A stretch of 64,000 nt of DNA, taken from NCBI RefSeq assembly GCF_003286085.1, contig NW_020825312.1:434001-498000 (forward strand). The letters are read 5' to 3'. This DNA comes from Drosophila persimilis (taxonomy: Eukaryota; Arthropoda; Insecta; Diptera; Drosophilidae). Below, piece by piece: positions 62,228 to 64,000 of this stretch (its first letter is position 1; each line of letters begins with the position of its first letter). The translations under genes were made by a program, and so were the position numbers. The notes beneath the pieces are model-generated. The model was not told the DNA's origin and did not search any database. It saw only the letters and a program-made list of their open reading frames with translations.

Positions 62228-62880
62228 TTATACCCTAAAAGCGAAGAGTTTTGGGGTATATTGGATTTGTTGTGAAAGTGGGTGTGTGTGAATCCCAGAA
62301 GGAAGCGTTTCCGAACCCATAAAGTATATATATTCGCGATCAGCATCAATAGCCGAGTAGATATATTATATATATAGTTGTACGTCTGTCTGTACGTCAG
62401 GGACTATAAGAGCTGAAGCAACCAAATTTTTGTGTGCAGACTCGTGTGCTATCACACTGAATCAAGATGGTTCCCACGCCCCTTCCACCCTCATAAAGGG
62501 TGAAACTCTGTGGCATCCACAATTTTGAAGATACGGGAATACGAAAAACGTAGAATCGTAGATTCTACCAGATTGTCGAATACAGCTTAGATCTGATCAA
62601 TATTATAGCCAGACGGAAATTCCACCTGCCGTCTCATTCTCTCTATCTCTCCATCTCACTCTTAATCGTGCAGGGTGTGCCCCCTTGCGAAGGCTAGTGA
62701 GATATAACAGTTGGTGTGAGAATAGAGAAAAAGAGATAGATGTACATATGTAAGGAAATGGAAACAGAAAATATTCTATAATTCATAATATTAGTTATAC
62801 ATACATATACTGACTTAGTTCCAAATATATAAGTAGTGCCGCAGCCCTTGCTGCAGCTCGCTACGTTCCTGCTCGTTCAC
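62228..62880. mobile_element. DINE-1/SGM-like interspersed repeat (Helitron-related)
   Basis: The block begins TATACCCTAAAAGCG and contains hallmarks I recall from INE-1/DINE-1 and its obscura-group relatives: CAGAAGGAAGCGTTTCCGA, AAAGTATATATATTC, GATCAGCATCAATAGCCGAG, GTCTGTCTGTACG, GGACTATAAGAGCT and CCACGCCCC, in that order. Near the end GCAGCTCGCTACGTTC resembles the 3' part of obscura-group copies. There is no coding capacity, as usual for this non-autonomous family. Scattered mutations suggest an old copy. Boundaries are approximate. Confidence 0.75.
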
Positions 62881-64000
62881 TTTTTGTTTTGCTTACAAAT
62901 GTTGCCAGAAAGCTTGTTTTCCACCAGCAACATGGTTGCTAGGGCTGCTTCCGGCTGCTGCTGCTCAACATGCTGCTAGGCTGAAGCTAAATTTTGAACA
63001 AATAATTTAATTGATTTTTTGTTTATATTAAAACCATATAAATGCTGTTAGATGAGTAACGATTATAAATTAATACTCAGAAATATGTAATTTAAAATTA
63101 ATGATAATTTCAAAGATATTTATGAAGTGGCACAGCAGGATTCCCTGTTCAAATGTTCAAAAAAAACAGATAAATATATATACGAAATATTTGTGGTTCA
63201 ATGAGAAAAGTGTATAAATAAATACTCAAATATATATTTTAATAAATATCAAAAGATAATTTTAAATATATTTATGACGTAACTTTGCAAGAATGGGGAA
63301 CGAAACCGTTTAAAACTTTGTCAAGGTTTGCCACTCTAGATATTTGCGAATTTACAGACTTTTGCTAGTGGGTAGCACCACCTCCCATGATTATGAGGGA
63401 AAAACCTCTTAGCTCTTTTTAGTCCCCTCATTGGGTATGGTAGGGGTGGGTGGGCATCCCTGACCTCTTTTCACAAATCATTTACTGATAACGCTCACAC
63501 AGAGACTCACTTGTACTCGCAGTCGTGCCCGTACCCGTACCCGTACCTATACCCGTACTCCAACCGCACTTGACTCACATTACAGAGACCGATTACGTGA
63601 GCGACATTGAAATCGGATATAGTCAGGTCTTTACGCATGAACTGAAGGCTGACATATTTTAATTTCTTTCATTAAACATTTCAAAGCAGCCTACCCCCAC
63701 ACACACACACACACTCCCGCGTGAGCATGGATGGATAGAGTGGAGTGGTTGTCCCCATCAATTTGATTGGATGTCAACCGATTCAACTGATTTTATTGCT
63801 TGGCCACGTTAATGAGCCCCGGCTTGCCGCATGTCCGACTTGCAGTCCAGTGCTCGACCAACACTCATTATCGACTGCCTAATATTAATGCAAAATATTT
63901 GTGTTTTTGCATTTATTTAATTTTATTTTATGAGTTCAGAGCGATGTTTAATGCAAATGCAGAGAGATCTTTGGCTTTGGGCGAGGATTTGTTTCCTCAT
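62881..64000. other. Right-end non-coding DNA
   Basis: AT-rich DNA with a CCCGTA hexamer array near 63524-63560 and a CA run near 63700-63715. No coding region, RNA gene or further mobile element was recognised. Confidence 0.45.

Noticed and set aside
1..64000. CRISPR arrays, operons, tRNA or rRNA genes
   Set aside because: Not expected in this nuclear insect DNA except tRNAs, and I saw no B-box (GGTTCGAANCC) with a matching A-box.

Overview
The window is Drosophila nuclear DNA. It matches the gene neighbourhood of D. melanogaster cytological region 62B (left arm of chromosome 3, Muller element D). The evidence is a set of unmistakable fly proteins in a consistent order: Hbs1, Rap1, a CUE-domain protein, the neuropeptide gene CNMa, and the cuticle genes Cpr62Bc, Cpr62Bb and probably Cpr62Ba. 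Short introns, AT-rich spacers, many purine and (GAGTAC)-type microsatellites and a DINE-1/SGM-like repeat at the right end suggest the obscura group. The species call is an inference.

Layout. Positions 1-7.8 kb are compact and housekeeping-like: Hbs1 (+, ribosome rescue GTPase), Rap1 (+, Ras-family GTPase with a long leader and long 3' UTR), and a convergent CUEDC1-like gene (-). Rap1 and the CUEDC1-like gene both carry an Ohler Motif 1 promoter element. From 7.8 to 16.9 kb lies a sparse interval with a TATA-driven candidate non-coding exon (about 11.14-11.42 kb), a 1.19-kb Transib-type transposon with perfect 36-bp inverted repeats and a 5-bp target duplication (12.05-13.24 kb), and the three-exon CNMa neuropeptide gene (15.52-16.37 kb). 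From 16.9 to 26.6 kb I see only non-coding DNA with microsatellites. Cuticle genes occupy 26.6-47.1 kb: Cpr62Bc and Cpr62Bb (RR-2 chitin-binding) and a divergent RR protein (probable Cpr62Ba), separated by large non-coding spacers. On the minus strand at 48.7-50.2 kb is a gene for a secreted Pro/Gln-rich protein with two possible C-termini. From 50.2 to 64 kb I see no convincing gene, only simple repeats and one DINE-1-like element.

How they work together. The first block is constitutive machinery and shares only promoter type. The cuticle genes form a family cluster for chitin-binding structural proteins; the spacers probably hold their developmental enhancers. CNMa is an unrelated peptide hormone gene between the two groups.

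Most notable observations: Cpr62Bb appears to have two alternative 3'-terminal exons, each with its own polyadenylation signal; a motif of about 26 bp (core TTGCCTAAGTCTTTTG) recurs about six times in non-coding DNA over 40 kb; and the Transib-type element is cleanly delimited.
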